The notes under the pieces: model-generated
The model's database searches: none
The model's input: the letters and a program-made list of their open reading frames with translations, nothing else
Told to the model about the DNA's origin: nothing
In this document: one piece after another, positions 28,114-39,775 of the stretch
Layout: every line of letters begins with the position of its first letter
Position numbering within the stretch: the stretch's first letter is position 1
NCBI GenBank assembly: GCA_030248195.1
Contig: JASAND010011160.1
Span: 1 to 64,000, forward strand
Direction: 5' to 3'
DNA: 64,000 nt
Source: Trissonchulus latispiculum
Lineage: Eukaryota; Nematoda; Enoplea; Enoplida; Ironidae
Position numbers and translations under genes: made by a program

Positions 28114-28983
28114 TCACAACTGTGGGTCTGGTGGCCTGTCAGCGGTTTGCTGGCCATTGTCCAGTCCCGTGTCATCGCCAGGGTCAACGTCAATGTCCAC
28201 TGAGATTGCATCCGCACCGGTAGAAGCAGGAGAAGAAGAAGAAGGAGATTCAGGGTGGACAGCGGTTACAAGGTTCAATTCTAGACTGCTACGTCCAGGC
28301 TGTAAACTGGAGTCCAGTCCAGTGGTCGTGTCCGAAAGGAGATGACCCTCTGAAAGATCCTCCTGCTGTTCCTTTAAAGCCTTTCTATCAGTGTCAACAG
28401 GGCCGTCCACAACCAAGTTCGCGTCGTCAATTTCCACCGTGCTGGACGGCGATTTGACTGGTGTCAAATTTGACGGGTCAACTGCCGGCGGGGAAGTGGC
28501 TGACGTCGTCTGACGCTGACCTCGAACCCGATGCCGTGCCCAGGTCAGTAGGCCGGCCAGTGGTCCGTTTGTGGCCGGGGCCGACGAACTGGGCCCAGCT
28601 GTCGTCACAGCCGCAGGATCGCCTCCCGCCTCAGCCGTGTCATCGCCAGCTGTGGGGCGTCCAGGCAGCTGGCCCGTCGTACCACCAGTCCAGCTGGCAT
28701 TACTACTGCTGCGACTGTGCTCACTCTGTACAGCACCGCCTGTACAGCTTACTGTGCTGTTACCACTGCCACTACTACCACAGCTACTGCTGCTGTCAGT
28801 TCGTTCCAGTACTGCCAGCGGCACTTGACCATGGCCAGCAGCGCCACAGTGAAAGGGAGGAACTCCAGACTGAGAGGAAGCGAGGCCGCTGGGCGCAGAC
28901 GCCGGGACTGGGGGATGTCGACGAACAACTGTAGTGGCATGTGGAGTGGAATTGGCGGAGTCACTGCCTGCCACTCTTTCAGC
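28114..28983 (-). CDS. Receptor exon 12: Ser/Pro-rich cytoplasmic tail
   Basis: 870 nt ending in a stop at 28114. Low-complexity, rich in Ser, Thr, Gly and Pro, with an acidic C-terminal end ([11 protein letters not shown]). It is unusually GC-rich for the window. Acceptor TTTTAG, phase 0. Confidence 0.85.
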   Translation of the reverse strand, partial: AERVAGSDSANSTPHATTVVRRHPPVPASAPSGLASSQSGVPPFHCGAAGHGQVPLAVLERTDSSSSCGSSGSGNSTVSCTGGAVQSEHSRSSSNASWTGGTTGQLPGRPTAGDDTAEAGGDPAAVTTAGPSSSAPATNGPLAGLLTWARHRVRGQRQTTSATSPPAVDPSNLTPVKSPSSTVEIDDANLVVDGPVDTDRKALKEQQEDLSEGHLLSDTTTGLDSSLQPGRSSLELNLVTAVHPESPSSSSPASTGADAISVDIDVDPGDDTGLDNGQQTADRPPDPQL

Positions 28984-31900
28984 CTAAAATATAACACAAA
29001 ATACAGCTTTTGTTAAGCTTGAATTACTACTTCATAATATCTAAAGTAGCTCTTTGACAAAAACAATACCCAACTAAACAGACAGCTCTGATTTCTCGTA
29101 TTTCACAGATTTAAGTATATACGTAAGGACAATCAGCAGCACCACAATGGTAAACTTGAAAAACGAAGTATTAAACGTCCGAATTGTTTTCAGAGAAACA
29201 AAACCCAAAGTTGACGAATTGGAAGGGACACTTTACATGAACAACAAAAAGTGCAACATAATCCGTGGACTGCATCAAACAAGATTAAGAATAACTGCGG
29301 ATTAGCTGAGGACTAGAACAACTTTTGAAAAGGAAGGACAGGAGAAGATGGAGGGATATGCGCAGTTAGCGGTAACGATTACGATTATACCACAAATACA
29401 AGTTAAGGTACCTGTGTCTCCCGAAACACTTAAGTAAATTATAGGCCACAATGTGATATCGCATAATTTAAGGTACCTTTACCTTTTTTGATGCCTTACG
29501 TGATGATTGCTTAAGCTACTGAAATGAACTAAAATGTGTGCCAACAACAAATAAACAAACAAAAACAAAACAAAACAGGATATGGGATAGATGGGCTTAT
29601 TTAAATTAATACAGAAAGAAATTAATTACTGGTTCGATACATATATACTGATCAATTTGATAGATTAATCAGAGTCTTTCGGCCCTAATCCCAGTACTTA
29701 GACATGAGCTAACCTTAATCTGATTTGATGCAAGCCAGAAAATATTATCGCAAAAAGCGTATACGTAAACCATGACAAACCTCATCATCAAAAGCACCCT
29801 GAACATAGCCCGCATTATCATAGGCCGTGTAGGCCGGCGTGCTGACGACCGGATGACTGGCGTTGCCACTGTAGCCAATCAAGGCGCCGGCCGGAGGCGG
29901 GGCCGTCGGGTGCTTCAGGGCATCGGCGTAGGTCGGCGGGGCCTCGTAGACAGGCACGTCTGGATCCGGGAAGACAAAGAAACGCCGATCACCAATCTGA
30001 TGGCTACTGATAGCGGCTGCCGCAGAGCTGTTGGAAGATCCGCCACCAACACCATGATGCCCGTTGGCTGAGGACTCTGAAAAAGTGGACAGAAGAAAAG
30101 GATTCAGTGATACAGCAACTAAGAAAATGATGTAAACGAGGGTAGACAAGGTATTAATCACAAAGAAATAATGGCAACTACCTGTTGCAACATTAAATTG
30201 AGCCGAGCTGGCCGCCACTCCTTACTCAACAACCAGGAAATAGCTCCAGAGATTAGTTCATCGTGTTTGGTGCCCGTAGGTTTTGATCTGTGACATAATT
30301 CGTCTAACCTTCTCAACCCTTGACGCAAACACCTATCCAATCAACTAAGTTTATCGCACGCACAAAGAAAGCGGACTCAGGTTTTCAAAACACACAAACT
30401 GGTGTCAGGTAAACAGCACATAAAAAAAGAAAAGCCATTACCAGTCACAGCATCACCACTTGACGGAGACAGCTGTGCAGCAGCAGCGGCCGCAGCGGCA
30501 CCAACACGCTGATTGCGTTGCCGGCGGCGCTGTGAGCCACGGTGCTGTTGTGGGGCGCCGCCACCCAGTCTACGCAGGAGTCGCTGTCGATAGACACGAG
30601 CCACAATAATTGTAGCCATCAGCATGGTCATGGTAAGGCCAATCAGAGTGCCAACCAGAATAATGGTAGTCAGATGGCTGCCAAAAGCGGAAGAGGGATC
30701 ATCTCCTCCACTACGGTGGCCGGGTTCGCCCCCTCCAGGCCCGTAGCTAGAACCACCACCACCACGTCCACCCCCATGGGGTCTACTACCCGTAGAATCT
30801 TTACCTAAACATGTAACAGGTAGAAAATTGTACCAGTAGTTTTACACATCTCTTTACGATCACACCACGTGAATGATAACAGACATAAGAGTGCTAGTTA
30901 GTTTTGACGTTTTAAATGAATGACACAATTCACTCATGCGTTTGTACAAACCCAGTGTTTTATGTATACGAACGAAGGTACAGTTCGTTATCATCAGAAC
31001 TCAGGTATTTTTTAGCAAAAACGGTAAATATAATACTAACCATCGAGGAAAACATGGAAAGGCAATCTACGTATATGTATATAGGTCCAATTGGAGAAAC
31101 AAATTTGGTTCAAACAAAATATGTATATTTATTGGTCATATTGTAAATTCATTCATTGATGAACGAACCCTTAATAGGATGGTGACACAGCTCCTCGTCG
31201 CTGAAGTCACCACAGTGATCAAATTCATCGCACTCAAATCGAGATTCTATACAGCGACCATTGCCACAATGAAAATCAGTCTGATCGTTACACACTACAA
31301 AAATATACCACAAAATCATTAAATTTAAAAAATCAACAAAATAGTAGTTTATTAGTTTATTAAGTAAATCAGTAAAAAAGTACGCAGATAAAAACAACGT
31401 TTTTAAGCGAAAAGTACCGTTTTAACGACTAGCGTTTCAGTCGTTTAATTGTTTTAAGAGTAAATAGCAAAAACCTGAGACAATCAAGTGAGAAGTACAA
31501 CATAAACCTCACAAAAATGCCAGTAGCTATACACTGTACGCACAGACAGAGGAATATAAAACAGAAATGGTAAAACTTACTAAAAAATATACAAACAAAC
31601 AAATCATTGACATACTGGCACTGGCCCATCGATAAAATTGAGCATAGGTTATGGTCATTCCGTCCAGTCGATTCACGACACCAGTGAGCCGGAGATAGTA
31701 GCCGCCCGAGCTGGTTGTGGCCGTCTCCTCCAGCATGTCGCCGATCGGGATGGCGAATCCCTCAGCAGGCTGCTTTCGGGCCAGCTGGTCCTTGCGAAGC
31801 GGTCCGAAGAGGACCACCTCCTCAGGGCTGGCACTGGTTCGACCGCGACGAATCTCCAGTTGCATAGGCGAATCTGAAAACAAGAGCAGAAGAACAGTTA

Positions 31901-34900
31901 GCCAGAAAGTTGACGAAAGAAAGTAATAACATGGTTTTTGACGACCCAAGACTAAACCTTAAAGGAACTACGTACGTACAACTTACAAGTTCAATCAAAA
32001 ACAGCTAAATACGTACTAATTCCGTTGGCAACTTCTAAGGGCCTTTTCAAGAAAGGGTAGAGTAGAGTTAAAATTAACTCGATCCCTTAACCCTGCTGTA
32101 TATAGAGTTAAAAATTTTAACTCCGCGTGGACTCATGAAAAGAGTTGAAATTAACTCGCTTTAACTCTGCCCTTTTCAAGAATCGCGCGCAGAGTTAAAA
32201 ACATGTGGAGCTAAATTTAACTCTACCCTTTTCACGTAAGGGTTAAATTTAACTCTGTTTAACTCTTTCTCAGCATTTTCTAGTGAAATTTAATCCTGGG
32301 CTTATTCTAGTGGGGAGGGGGGTGTGGGGCCCCCATAAACGACCTTCCCTCCCAAAAATTCGTGCCCCCCAAACCAAAGGGTGCCCCTTTTGGTACCAAA
32401 TTTTGCCCTGAAACATTCGCTCAGAAGGCCAAATTTTCAAAAATTTCCCGGCTTCGCCGGAGATTTTTAGTCACGTTTTACCCTTTTCAACACTACATCT
32501 GCTAATTTTTGCGATAAAAATCAACTTCTACAGTGCATGCCAGAAAAATAGCGGTATTTTTTAGCATATTTTTCGAAAAAATTCGCCCTCCCAAATTCCT
32601 TGCCCCTCGGACTTTTGGTGGGGCCCCCCAAGGAGCCCCCCCCCCCCCAAGAAAAAATCCCTAGAATGAGCCCAGTAATCCCAGGCAAGACACGCAAAAT
32701 AAGCATAATTATAATTAAATCTTTTCATGAAATCATGGGGTTAATTTTAACTCTGTCATTTTAACTCCTTTAACTCTACAGCTTTTAACCCTGCAGGGTT
32801 AAAGAGAGTTACAACTAGAGTTGTGCCGTTAAGAAATTTTCCGGGCCGGGCCCGGGCCTACTAACATCACCGGGCCGGCCCGGACCCGATTCAAGGCCCG
32901 GAGGCCCGGTGTCAGGCCCGGGCCGGCCGGTTCAAGGGCACAACTACTCTAGTTACAACACGCAGAGTTAAAAACAACTCTGTGCTTTCATGAAAAGAGT
33001 TAACTTTAACTCTACTCTAGTCCACTCTATTCTACTCTACCCTACCCTTTCTTGAAAAGGCCCTAAGAATGCATCAACGACTCTAAAAAGGGTCAAACTT
33101 CTAGAACAAACCAGGCTTGTGCAGGAGGGGAAGTTTTAGGGGTGAACTGGGCCTCCGAATAACCGGATTTTTCCGGTTTTTTGCCCCAAAAACCGAAAAA
33201 ATCCGGATTCTGGGGGGGTGAGGGACCCCTCTGAGGGGGGAGGTCCAGAGGGGGGGGGTGAAACCCCTCGAAGCACATGTATAGAACAAACTGTTCGGAT
33301 GAGTGTCCTTATGGAACAGAAGCTATACGATGGTGGTCAGCGAACCCATGCTACCAAAACGCTACCTTCTCCACACACACACACGCGCACATACACTTTC
33401 TCTCTCATCAATAAAAACATTTTCGAACAACTTAATTATCCCATTAAAACAGCTATGAATTAAACGAAACATCATTAAGTGTGCTGAGGTAAAAAGAGTA
33501 AGGTATATCTTACTGAGAGTTCCCAGAGAGAATTCTTGTACTTTGAGAAACATCATGTCAAACATAGGATTATAGTACTTGGAGGTAGACACGACCCAGA
33601 CACAGTCCACATATTCTCCAATTGACACGTCACTAATCATCTGACTCAGCGTCAGTGTACCACCTTTCTCCGTTAAAGTTTCGTCACAGTCTAAAATATT
33701 GTTAAAAAATTAGTCACCGTGGTAACGAAAAAATAAAACGGGAAATAAGAAAACAAAAATTTACAATTTATCAATTTTCCTCGTTTAAGCAGGCAATTCT
33801 CAGGGAGCAGCAAGAAAGTGTGGAAAAACAAGCATCGCACGGCGAAACACAGTTTACACCTCCGCTGAACGGCGCTATAGGACCAACAAGATTCCGAAGG
33901 CGACCGTTTTAAACTGTAATAAAACAGCATCGGATGAATGCATATCCTGTGAAAAGCTATTAAACAAACAGAGCACTGTTACTTACGTCGCCTTGGCAAG
34001 TGGCGCCAATATTCATCTGAAACAACAAATAATGAGAAGGTTAAATATTTTTCGTTTCAGTAAGCAATTTAACCAAAAACACAAAAAGTATGAAAAAAGC
34101 GAGACGCAAACGCATAAGCAAAATTCTTTACTGGACTCAAATAAAATTACAAATGCGCCGTTCTTACAGTATTACTACATATATTATTATATTCCCCCAA
34201 AGCTTACAAAAAACTACTCTTACCAGGACTAGGTACAAAGGTATACTTGGCACGAAAGCCAATCTCATTGATATAGTGATTGGCAGAGAAAAGAACCGTT
34301 AAACTGGAACCCAGGGACTGAATGGGAAGCGGTCGACCACGACCACCATACTCATCTTGAGTGTTGACCAATTCAGAACCATCCGAATCCAAAACCTACA
34401 AAACACTTGACATTGATACAGAGATTTCAGAGAGTTCATATGCTACAAAATAACTGTATGTACAGCAAAATCAAGTGTAAACAGCTAATTAAGATTCGAT
34501 GTTGAGAATTTTGGAAAATATAAAAATCAACCCTGGAAAAATCAGTGAGCGCGCTTTTAAGTGACTACACTGGGTTTTTCCTAGGCAAAAATTTCTGGGG
34601 GGGGAAGTCGGGTGGGGGGGCGGTCCCCCTCCCCCCCCCATGTCTGGGGGGGGGGGGACGGATTTCTGGGAGAGGAGAAATATTTTGCAAAAATGCTTAA
34701 ACAATTGCTATTTTCTGCTGCTGAGCTAAAGAATTAACTATTTTTAACCTAAATTTAAGCTTAAAATAGCTAAAAAATGCTTAAAAATGCCTAAAATCCG
34801 GCAAAGCCGGAAAAATTTTTCACATTCACCCTCAAAATTTTTTTCCGGGCACTTTAGAGTTCTGGGGGGAGGCCCGAATTCTGGGTGGGTCGACCCAAGT

Positions 34901-35969
34901 CTAGGGGGGAGAACCGATTTCTGGGGGGGGGGGCGCCCTCCACACACACCCCCCTGTAGGAAAAAGCCAGCATCAGCATAAGCTAACCGGAGCGAACTAG
35001 CGGCCATCCCGGGTTTTTCTGGTTCAAACCTCAAAGACAAATCAGAAAAAAAGTGCAAAATATCAACTATATATTAAAAACAATAATTCCAATAATCTAT
35101 ATTTTAGCTATGCAACACTACAATGCAATAGTTGCAGCAACCACAAAAATTCTTATCATACTCTCAGTATAGACATGTAGTGAAGCTGAAAGTCCAGGAA
35201 CTCCAAGCGAACGGCACCATCAGGCAGTTCATTCATGATGGTATAGTTGATGCTAACAGCCTGACGATAATGCATAGGATAGTTGGGACTGGCAATGTAG
35301 CCGTTGGGCGATAAGTAGTCTGGATCGTTTTGATACGGTTTACCAGTATAAATCTGAGTATTATCTAAAATAAGACGGAAAATTGAAACACGCTAACTGC
35401 TAAGTTAAACTACAAAGAGTAAAGTAAGCTGACGCAATTAATATACATGCAGACATGTCAAAGCATCAATAATAATGTAGAAAAATTTTTGAGCATGGAA
35501 GACTAAAATTTCCGGAAGTCTCGCTTTCGGCATCACCCACACTTTTCCTAGCTAAGGCAAGCACCCGATCAAGCTTTGCAAGAAAGTCAACATTAATTAC
35601 ATTAATACTACGTATTAATCTCCAGCAAGTAAATATGACAAACATTCGCACAGTACGTAATTTCTGTACTTTAACAGGAAAAAGAAACGAACACATGCAG
35701 GCAGATTGCAATACCTTCCACATAAACTTTAATGGGAAACATCCCACTATCCATAACGTTAACGTCAGAAAGGGGCTTAGGATAGTAGCTTATCCACAAC
35801 TGATATGACTCAGTGACATATTCTAATCCTGAGAGTGGTACAGCCCGTTTAGTCATATTATATGAAGGTTCTTGTAGAATCAAAAGCGGGCAGTCTCCTC
35901 TGAAAGAACAAATATAATAAATATTATTGCACAAAGTATATACGTACGTTTAACACCTACACACAATTC

Positions 35970-36058
<89 letters not shown>

Positions 36059-39000
36059 AGTAACAAAAATGCTCCGCACAAAAGAGGATAATATGTGTGT
36101 GTTGGCTGTATCGTATATATATCCTTCAAATATCCTTTAAATATATAATAAATATATATAAATAGGTATATATATCCTTAAATTCCGATTAAAGAAGTAA
36201 AGACAAAAGTTTCGTAGGCACGTGACGTTATTTGGCACAGCAAATATTGGTGGATGGTTCCATGTCAAAAGTTGCTCAGTTCACTTAGGGCTTTCATTTG
36301 ATACCAAATTTGACCACTTTTGAAAAATTTTATTTTTGACCCAAAATCGTTTAAGTCCCCACCCCACCCCACCATAGCACTCTACAGCCACTTTGGGTAC
36401 GCAGTTCTATGACAAAAGTTGCTCAGCTCACTTAGGGCTTTCATTTGATACCAAGTTTGACCACTTTTGAAAAATTTTAGTTTTGACCCAAAATCGCCTA
36501 AGTCCCCACCCCACCCCACCCCACCATAGCACTCTACAGCCACTTTGGGTACGCAGTTCTATGACAAAAGTTGCTCAGCTCACTTTGGGCTTTCATTTGA
36601 TACCAAATTTTACCACTTTTGAAAAATTTTATTTTTGACCCAAAAGCGCCTACCTAAGTCCCCATCCCACCCCACCACAGCACTCTACAGCCACTTTGGG
36701 TATGCAGTTCTATGACAAAAGTTGCTCAGCTCACTTAGGGCTTTCATTTGATACCAAATTTTACCACTTTTGAAAAATTTTATTTTTGACCCAAAATCGC
36801 CTAAGTCCCCACCCCACCCCACCACAGCACTCTACAGCCACTTTGGGTATGCAGTTCTATGACAAAAGTTGCTCAGGTCACTTAGGGCTTTCATTTGATA
36901 CCAAATTTTACCACTTTTGAAAAATTTTATTTTTGGCCCAAAATCGCCTAAGTCCCCACCCCACCCCACCACAGCACTCTACAGCCACTTTGGGTACGCA
37001 GTTCTATGACAAAAGTTGCTCAGTTCACTTAGGGCTTTCATTTGATACCAAATTTGACCACTTTTGAGAAACTTTATTTTCGACCATTTGACCCTCCCAC
37101 CCGACTGACCCTTCAAACGGCAAAGTAGAACCAGCCCAGCAAAATAGGTACGTCGGACGGCAAAACGAATACCGGGAATGAGCTGGGCACACCAGAAAAC
37201 CCCTATAGACAAAGTTTTGAGAGGCCAGGTAGAGTCTACTATGGACCTCCAGGAACCGGTTTCCGACTTGACCCTCCCGACGGCAAAGCGGAACCAGCCC
37301 AGCAAGATGGGTGGGTCTGACGGTAAAACTGACTGCGGGAATCGATTCGCCGTGCCAGAAAACCATTGTATGGAAGATTTGAGCTTTCAAAGTTGAATAG
37401 ATAGCGAGAAATTTCGATTTTTCATTTTTCGAATTTTCGCCATTTTTGACGGGCCACTGTGGTCGCTAGGGAAGAGATAGAGACACGCAACCTGGACCGT
37501 TAGTTAGTTCAATATATGTAATTTCTGAATATAAAAAGAAATCAGCTCCAGCTCGTAACGTTCGACCTGAGCGACGACCACAAAAATGGTCACTTTTCGC
37601 TATGAGCCGACTTTGCGGCGCCACTGCGGCGCTGTGGCGCAGCTGCGGCGCAAAAAAAGTTGTGATTCTTAAATTCTTTAGAGGGTACTACTAGACCCCA
37701 TAGCCCTTTAGGTTGGCCCACCGCTGCAGATCACATGAAAGCGGCGAACATTATGTACAATACAACCATCAAATAGGAGAAACCGGAAAAAAAACATCGC
37801 CGCCATAACCGGTCCGGGGCGCAACTTTTTAACGGTAAGTGATACGGGGCTGAAACTTCACAGACATACTAAACTCGATGTGCTCTACAATTTGCGCATG
37901 AAATTTGCGCAGGATCTGCGCAGGATTTTGCGCAGCTTCTGCGCAGCTTATTTTACACTGTCTCCAGCCATTTTTCACACATATTATAGGGGTCGCTGCC
38001 GCGACCCCTATGATATACGGATAAAGCAAACAAACAACTAGGGCACAAGTGAAGCTTTTATGCGTAATAAAAATTATATATAATATCGTTTCTACGACTA
38101 CCCTTATACGCTGCCCAGTAACATAACGCAAAACCATAACCATCGATGTTAGCATTCTGAGCATATATAAGAGTAGTAGATTTTACGTACGCAATAATAT
38201 ACTGTCTCTAGAATGTCGGACTGCTATGCAGGCATTTACAAGTCTAATTCTTCATCTCTTCAGACAAAATTGACTTCAGACTTCAGACAAAACTTCAGAC
38301 AAAACAAAACAAACCGTTCATATTGACTCTCATTCAGGGCAAGACATGGATCAATTTGAACTCTGAAAATGCAGGAGGAGCAAGCGGAGAGCTGCAGTCG
38401 ACAGAGCGGCTCCGGATGAGAGTGCCACCAGGACGGCTCCGCTGCCGGTTCCTCCAATCCCCCGAAGGCATCGTCTTCGGCAGGAATCGGGTCGTATGGC
38501 AAAATGGAGGCAGTGAGGCCCAACTTGACGTCGAAGGCGTTCACAACATAGAGCTGTTCCAGAGAACTGGTCACACTCAGAGGATCCCTTCCACCGCCAA
38601 CGCCAGCAGGCAAAGGCGGAGGCTGCTGAGGATCAGTGCAGAGGAAAAAGGTCTTTTGATGATGTAGACTGACTTTGTCCGTTTCATCTAAACACAAACA
38701 AGCAAACATTTACTCACGTATATATGCTACGTACGTAATATTCAGTGTATTTTTGGGGATTTTTCGGACTTTCCAGGGAGGATTTCTTTGCAAAAATGAG
38801 CCAAAACGCATATTTATGGCACATATATTTTGCACGAAGAAACTCTAGAAGTTCTCAAAATGCCTGGATTCAGGAAAATATAGACAATTTTACATTCCAC
38901 AGACATCTCCGGGAAGCCGGAAAGATTTTTAAAATGGGCCCATTTTTGAAGAACATTTGGGGACTCAAAAACTCCGGTGGGGGCAAAACTCATGGGAGGG

Positions 39001-39775
39001 GAATTTAGGTTTCCGAGGAAACCCCGCCTCCTCTGTAAAATGCCTAGAAGCTGCAGCAGTATATACGTCACGTACGTATATATATATACGTACATGTATA
39101 TATATATACAGGGTATTTTTAGGGTTTTTTCGGGGGGCTTCCCAGGGAGTGGGGGGGCCGGGCCCGGGGGGGGGGGGAGAGAAATTTTCGGAGGAAAGAA
39201 ATTTTCGGGGTGGGGGATTTTTTGCAAAAATGAGCAAAAAATTGGCATTTTTTGGCGTATTTTATACGTAGAAAGCAAAAAGTTCTCAAAAATGGCAGGT
39301 TTTAAGCTATAATAGCCATTTTTACAAAAAATCTCCGGCGAAAAAAAAATTCTTGAAATTTTGCCTATATATGTTTGGCAAAAACTTGGGACCCCAAAAA
39401 AATCCAGGGGGAAGCAAAAATCCCGGAAGGGGGCGACTTCGGGGGGAGAGGCAGTTTTGGGGGAAGGTCAATTTCATGCCCCCCCCGGTAAAAAATACCC
39501 TGAATGTAATGACAAGAAATAAAATGCTCCTAAAGGGCAAAGAAAGGAATATATACCTACGCACGGTGAAGATGGAAAATGTAAAATGTGTACATAATAT
39601 TTTCGGTTGTAAATTAGATTGACAAGCTTGAAATTGTACCAATTCGAGTGCATACCCAATATATTAGGTGCGAAAGCCTTATATATATACCTGGTGTTTC
39701 CGTTACAAGATCGGTAGCAAAAGTACCAGGAATTGCTAAGAAAATCCAAAAAGTGTAAAAGAAGGAATCCTCCAT
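28114..39775 (-). CDS. CUB/LDLa single-pass receptor, 12 exons, ~1045 aa
   Basis: Spliced exons: 39775-39691, 38687-38315, 35899-35715, 35364-35162, 34395-34224, 34016-33987, 33690-33514, 31873-31616, 31294-31169, 30804-30442, 30076-29781, 28983-28114. All introns are GT/AG and codon phase is kept at each junction. The product has a signal peptide (~1-20) and a Cys-rich CUB-like region (~124-210). A clear CUB domain follows (~233-335, with [10 protein letters not shown]), then another CUB-like domain (~352-490). One LDLa module lies at ~495-533 ([20 protein letters not shown]). Then come a Gly/Ser stalk, a membrane helix (~581-605), and a ~440-residue Ser/Pro-rich tail with PPTY (~704-707), a WW-domain ligand of the type bound by NEDD4 ligases. 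The CUB-then-LDLa-then-TM order recalls Neto and LRP3/10/12 receptors. The ligand cannot be told from sequence. Confidence 0.88.
29781..30076 (-). CDS. Receptor exon 11: juxtamembrane tail with PPxY
   Basis: 296 nt, entering in phase 1 and leaving in phase 0. It encodes [19 protein letters not shown] is a canonical WW-domain ligand and the flanking YAD could be a phosphorylation or endocytic site. Acceptor TTTCAG, donor GTTTGT. Confidence 0.87.
30442..30804 (-). CDS. Receptor exon 10: stalk and transmembrane helix
   Basis: 363 nt, phase 1 at both ends. A Gly/Ser-rich stalk is followed by about 25 hydrophobic residues ([13 protein letters not shown] through ATIIVA) and a basic stop-transfer run ([10 protein letters not shown]), then poly-Ala. 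Confidence 0.9.
31169..31294 (-). CDS. Receptor exon 9: LDL-receptor class A module
   Basis: 126 nt coding one LDLa repeat with all six cysteines and the calcium-binding acidic motif ([16 protein letters not shown]). A single symmetric phase-1 exon is typical of this module. Confidence 0.95.
31616..31873 (-). CDS. Receptor exon 8: second half of the last CUB-like domain
   Basis: 258 nt, phase 1/1, ending with beta-strand-like [12 protein letters not shown]. Acceptor TTTCAG, donor GTATGT. Confidence 0.85.
32039..33063. mobile_element. Harbinger-like MITE with GAGTTAA repeats, 1025 bp, in a receptor intron
   Basis: Inverted tips GGGCCTTTTCAAGAAAGGGT with TAA on both sides (32036-32038 and 33064-33066). 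GAGTTAAA words recur throughout both arms. It contains a nested G/C-tract element (32296-32675) and a GC-rich block (32838-32945) made of GGCCCGG repeats. It lies between receptor exons 8 and 7. Confidence 0.85.
32296..32675. mobile_element. G/C-tract element 2 (380 bp) with 5-bp duplication
   Basis: Tips CTGGGCTTATTCTAG and, inverted, CTAGAATGAGCCCAG. TAATC lies on both sides (32291-32295 and 32676-32680). Inside is a CGGCTTCGCCG hairpin. Nested inside the GAGTTAA element. Confidence 0.8.
33514..33690 (-). CDS. Receptor exon 7: first half of the last CUB-like domain
   Basis: 177 nt, phase 1/1, beginning at the cysteine of [10 protein letters not shown] and including DCVWVV, the usual CUB core cysteine-tryptophan pattern. 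Acceptor TTTTAG, donor GTAAGA. Confidence 0.88.
33987..34016 (-). CDS. Receptor exon 6: 30-nt micro-exon
   Basis: Thirty bases between TTTCAG and GTAAGT, phase 1/1, linking two CUB-like domains (EYWRHLPRR). It is supported by perfect phase with both neighbours and by strong splice sites. Confidence 0.8.
34224..34395 (-). CDS. Receptor exon 5: C-terminal half of the central CUB domain
   Basis: 172 nt, phase 0 to 1. [17 protein letters not shown] followed by RAKYTFV is the classic CUB closing strand pattern (S-x-F-x-A-Y). Confidence 0.92.
34570..34970. mobile_element. G/C-tract element 3 (401 bp)
   Basis: Tips CTGGGTTTTTCCTAG and, inverted, CTGTAGGAAAAAGCCAG. Long G runs follow the left tip. 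Between receptor exons 5 and 4. No clean target duplication. Confidence 0.65.
35162..35364 (-). CDS. Receptor exon 4: N-terminal half of the central CUB domain
   Basis: 203 nt, phase 1 to 0. [13 protein letters not shown] matches the G-x-I-x-S-P-N-Y-P hallmark of CUB domains. Confidence 0.93.
35715..35899 (-). CDS. Receptor exon 3
   Basis: 185 nt, phase 2 to 1. Completes the first Cys-rich CUB-like region ([11 protein letters not shown]). Acceptor TTTCAG, donor GTATTG. Confidence 0.85.
35971..36056. repeat. (TA)43 microsatellite
   Basis: 86 bp of uninterrupted TA. A hairpin-ended element begins at the next base, so the microsatellite was its insertion target or grew beside it. Confidence 0.95.
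36242..37085. repeat. Satellite C: about 6 copies of a ~150-bp unit
   Basis: GGGCTTTCATTTGATACC recurs near 36290, 36436, 36587, 36738, 36887 and 37036. Other blocks are CCACTTTTGAAAAATTT and a CCCCACCCCACC tract of variable length. Related to satellite A over roughly 100 bp. Confidence 0.92.
37986..38013. repeat. Terminal hairpin plus GA (copy 4)
   Basis: Perfect 11-bp stem, 4-nt loop, GA. Preceded by CATATT as at 18843. Confidence 0.75.
38315..38687 (-). CDS. Receptor exon 2
   Basis: 373 nt, phase 1 to 2. Proline/glycine-rich N-terminal region followed by the start of a Cys-rich CUB-like fold ([16 protein letters not shown]). Acceptor TTTAG, donor GTTTGT. Confidence 0.85.
39109..39502. 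mobile_element. G/C-tract element 4 (394 bp)
   Basis: Inverted tips CAGGGTATTTTTAG and AAAAATACCCTG, long G run inside the left tip. In receptor intron 1. Confidence 0.65.
39691..39775 (-). CDS. Receptor exon 1: start codon and signal peptide
   Basis: ATG at 39775-39773, then [19 protein letters not shown], a hydrophobic secretion signal. The donor GTATAT begins at 39690. Phase 1 fits exon 2. Too short to be noticed as an open frame. Confidence 0.85.

Larger units (their letters stand above)
36057..38013. mobile_element. Hairpin-ended satellite-bearing element (copy 4), complete
   Basis: Begins CAAGTAACAAAAATGCTCC, nearly the same as copy 3 (16089). It ends in a perfect 26-nt hairpin (stem ATAGGGGTCGC, loop TGCC) plus GA at 38012-38013, before TATACGG. 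It contains satellite C, two degenerate satellite B-type units and a 0.6-kb tail with GCGGCGC and TGCGCAG repeats. It sits in receptor intron 2. No protein coding capacity. Confidence 0.8.

Noticed and set aside
28461..29016. Plus-strand frames of 85-157 codons
   Set aside because: Antisense to the Ser/Pro-rich last exon of the receptor; composition explains openness.
36057..38013. Simple microsatellite-linked satellite rather than a mobile element
   Set aside because: Both ends match the copy at 16089-18870, including the terminal hairpin, so it is a bounded element.
38745..39012. Several overlapping frames with poly-Gly/Pro
   Set aside because: Produced by G/C runs of repeat elements; no conserved motif.
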